A DNA stretch of 16,128 nucleotides, from the NCBI GenBank assembly GCA_002299785.1, contig DBNL01000159.1, positions 1 to 16,128 on the forward strand. The letters run 5' to 3'. Position 1 is the stretch's first letter. Each line of letters opens with the position of its first letter. Shown in pieces: positions 14,150-16,128 of this stretch. A program made the position numbers and the translations under genes. This DNA is from Verrucomicrobia bacterium UBA673. GTDB lineage: Bacteria; Verrucomicrobiota; Verrucomicrobiia; Limisphaerales; UBA1096. The notes under the pieces were generated by a model that had not been told where the DNA came from, searched no databases, and was given only the letters and a program-made list of their open reading frames with translations.

Positions 14150-15208
14150 ATGTCAGAATCTGCACCCGTAATTGAAGCCGAACCGGCTGCCGCCAGCAAC
14201 GGCGCGGACACTCCCAGCGACAGCGATGTCATCGTGATCGACGAGCTGCGCTCGACCTACGACCGCATAAGAGTTGAGATGGCCAAGGTAATCATCGGCC
14301 AGGACGAAGTTGTCCAGCAGCTTCTGATCTGCATCCTCTCCCGCGGCCACGCTCTGCTCATGGGCGTGCCCGGTCTGGCCAAGACGCTTATGGTCAACTC
14401 GCTCTCAAAAGTTATGTCGCTCGACTTCAACCGCATCCAGTTCACGCCAGACCTGATGCCGTCCGACATCACCGGCACCGATATTTTGCAGGAGACCGCC
14501 GAGGGCCGGCGCGAGTTCGAGTTCGTAAAGGGGCCGATCTTTGCCAACATCATTTTGGCCGACGAAATCAACCGAACGCCACCCAAAACTCAGTCCGCAC
14601 TACTCGAGGCGATGCAGGAGCATCACGTCACCGTGTCCGGCCGCATCATGCCGCTGTCTGAGCCATTCTTCGTGCTCGCCACGCAAAACCCGATCGAGCA
14701 GGAGGGCACCTACTCGCTGCCGGAAGCGCAGCTCGATCGCTTCATGTTCTTTATCGAGGTCGAGTACCCGACCCTCGACGATGAACGCCGCATCGCCCGC
14801 GAGACCACAGGCGCGGCGACGGTGGAAATCACCCCCCAAGTCAGCGGCGCGCAGATCATGAAATATCAGGAACTGGTCGAGCGCGTGCCGGTGCCAGATC
14901 ACATTTACAACCTCGCGGTGGACATCGTCCGCGCGACCCGACCCGCGTCCGATGACGCGCCGGACTTTTGCAAAAAACTCGTCTCCTGGGGAGCCGGGCC
15001 GCGCGCCGTCCAGTATCTCATTCGAGGTGCCAAGGCGCGTGCGATATTGCAGGGTAGCTACCTCGTGCGGCAGGAGGATCTCGAGGCCGTCGCCCACCCT
15101 GTCCTACGGCATCGCGTCATCACCAATTTCCAGGCGCAAGCCGAAGGAACAAGCAGCACGGTGATCGTGGATCAGCTGCTCGACCAATTCCGCGACGCCA
15201 GTGCCTGA
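14150..15208 (+). CDS. MoxR family AAA+ ATPase
   Basis: MoxR ATPases are chaperone-like AAA+ proteins usually acting with VWA-domain partners encoded next to them. The 352-residue product has an acidic, probably disordered N-terminus (1-30). The AAA_3 core follows with Walker A GVPGLAKT (72-79), Walker B ILADEINR (135-142), the sensor region ATQNPIEQEGTYSLPEAQLDRF, and a C-terminal lid domain ending around 345. Length and motifs are those of the MRP subfamily. ATG 14150 gives the longest sensible start; it lacks a Shine-Dalgarno. The stop lies 8 bp inside the next gene, a DUF58 protein, and a BatA-like gene follows, so the typical moxR-DUF58-bat order is present. Confidence 0.95.
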   Translation: MSESAPVIEAEPAAASNGADTPSDSDVIVIDELRSTYDRIRVEMAKVIIGQDEVVQQLLICILSRGHALLMGVPGLAKTLMVNSLSKVMSLDFNRIQFTPDLMPSDITGTDILQETAEGRREFEFVKGPIFANIILADEINRTPPKTQSALLEAMQEHHVTVSGRIMPLSEPFFVLATQNPIEQEGTYSLPEAQLDRFMFFIEVEYPTLDDERRIARETTGAATVEITPQVSGAQIMKYQELVERVPVPDHIYNLAVDIVRATRPASDDAPDFCKKLVSWGAGPRAVQYLIRGAKARAILQGSYLVRQEDLEAVAHPVLRHRVITNFQAQAEGTSSTVIVDQLLDQFRDASA

Positions 15209-16109
15209 GCCAAGCGCGCAACCGCTGATCGAGGCCGACGTCGTCGGGCGCCTCATGGGCCAGCCGCTGCTCGCGCGCTTCCCGATGGAGGGCAGCGTCT
15301 CAGGGCACCACCGCAGCCCCCACCGGGGCTCCAGCGTCGAGTTTGCCGAGTATCGAAACTATGTCCCCGGCGACGACATCCGACGGCTCGACTGGCGCGT
15401 ATTCGCACGCACCGACCGCTATTACCTTAAGGAATTCGAAGCCGAGACCAACCTGCGCTGCTATGTCGTGCTCGACTGCAGCGGCTCGATGGGATTCACG
15501 GGCGAGCATGGCACCCGGCTCGACTACGCCAAGCGTCTCGCCGCAACGCTCAGCTACCTCATCATCAACCAGGGCGACGCCGCCGGGCTCCTGCAGGTCA
15601 CGAAGAAAACCGCCACCGAGATCCCACCGCGCCGCAACGCCTCCCACCTGCAAGTCATCCTCGACACACTTGGCCAAGCGCGGCCCACCGGCGAAACTCG
15701 CCTCGTCCCGATGCTGCACGAACTTGCCGAGAAGGCCCGGCGGCGCGCGCTCGTTGTCATACTGTCCGACTGCTTTTGCGATGGCGACGCCCTCCGCGAC
15801 GCCCTGCAGCACCTGCGATTTCAAAAACACGACCTTGCGCTGTTTCACTTGCTCGACCCGCTCGAGTTGGACTTCGAGTTCGACCGGCCAGTCCGGTTCG
15901 TGGACATGGAGGGCTCGCAGTCAATTATCACCGAACCAGCCACCGTCCGTGCCGAATACCAAGCCCAACTCAAGCGCTTCCTCGGGAAGCTCCGGGATGA
16001 TTGCCACGAATTTAACGCCGACTACCGCCGCGTGACACTTGACCAACCGTACGGCGAGGTGATGGCCAACTTCCTCACCGAGCGCGCACGACACTCCACT
16101 CGAGCATGA
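15201..16109 (+). CDS. DUF58 domain protein (VWA-like)
   Basis: The 302-residue product contains the DUF58 core, with GSSVEFAEYRNYVPGDDIRR followed by LDWRVFARTDRYYLKEF at about 42-80. A von Willebrand factor A-like fold comes next, with a MIDAS motif DCSGSMG (about 92-98) and LSDCFCDGD further on. No membrane helix is seen, so it should be cytosolic or peripheral and is expected to be the partner of the preceding MoxR ATPase. GTG 15201 overlaps the moxR end by 8 bp. The stop overlaps the next start in an ATGA junction (16106-16109), so all three genes are probably translationally coupled. Confidence 0.93.
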   Translation: MPEPSAQPLIEADVVGRLMGQPLLARFPMEGSVSGHHRSPHRGSSVEFAEYRNYVPGDDIRRLDWRVFARTDRYYLKEFEAETNLRCYVVLDCSGSMGFTGEHGTRLDYAKRLAATLSYLIINQGDAAGLLQVTKKTATEIPPRRNASHLQVILDTLGQARPTGETRLVPMLHELAEKARRRALVVILSDCFCDGDALRDALQHLRFQKHDLALFHLLDPLELDFEFDRPVRFVDMEGSQSIITEPATVRAEYQAQLKRFLGKLRDDCHEFNADYRRVTLDQPYGEVMANFLTERARHSTRA

Positions 16110-16128
16110 CCTTTCTCCAGCCGCTCAT
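16106..16128 (+). CDS. Start of a probable BatA-like membrane protein (cut by right edge)
   Basis: ATG 16106 overlaps the DUF58 stop and opens MTFLQPL before the window ends. Short hydrophobic starts of the form M-x-F-L-x-P-L are typical of BatA N-terminal double-transmembrane proteins, which commonly follow moxR and DUF58 genes. Only seven residues are visible, so the call relies mainly on gene order. Confidence 0.5.

Noticed and set aside
1..16128. CRISPR array, insertion sequence or toxin-antitoxin pair
   Set aside because: No regularly spaced repeats, transposase motifs or paired small toxin/antitoxin genes were seen.

Overview
The window is a chromosomal segment, G+C-rich (roughly 55-60% by eye), of a Gram-negative-type bacterium. 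The best guess is Verrucomicrobiota. That is an inference from the style of the partial integrase at the left edge, the ankyrin/CBM9-like secreted protein, and the presence of LspA and other envelope genes. No single gene settles it. Only lspA, and less clearly miaA and leuA, have a convincing Shine-Dalgarno sequence.

Left edge (1-605): the N-terminal 140 residues of a probable tyrosine recombinase/integrase read leftward off the window. The gene sits next to the 3' end of a tRNA-Glu(TTC) gene on the same strand. This is the classic layout of the end of an integrative element inserted at a tRNA 3' end; everything to the right looks like host chromosome.

746-3823: lspA and miaA form a tightly overlapped pair on the plus strand. 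Converging on them is a three-gene minus-strand operon: an ECF sigma factor, a membrane-anchored probable anti-sigma factor with an internally duplicated motif, and a membrane-anchored Spy/CpxP-like protein. It looks like an envelope-stress module.

3963-5436: an Mrp/ApbC-type ATPase (iron-sulfur cluster carrier family), then rpsT with its own promoter-like sequence and a clear terminator.

5461-7746 (minus): trhO (tRNA U34 hydroxylation), a DUF445 membrane protein and a SIMPL-domain gene overlap one another in an operon. The SIMPL gene carries one in-frame TAA and is annotated as a pseudogene.

7875-11843: a UvrD/Rep-type helicase (plus) faces leuA (minus). Just upstream of leuA lie a strong intrinsic terminator and, before it, a 23-codon frame with 8 leucines. 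This arrangement suggests leucine-responsive attenuation. A competing 53-codon frame with a Cys-rich end overlaps it.

11861-16128: a secreted ankyrin-repeat/CBM9-like protein whose C-terminal two-thirds is strikingly AT-rich, a secreted coiled-coil/DUF4177-like protein, and the start of a moxR-DUF58-batA type cluster that runs off the right edge.

Across the whole window the palindrome TTGGCCAA, often extended to GCTTGGCCAAGC, is strongly over-represented in both coding and non-coding DNA, in a manner recalling cyanobacterial HIP1. No CRISPR array, rRNA or insertion sequence was seen.
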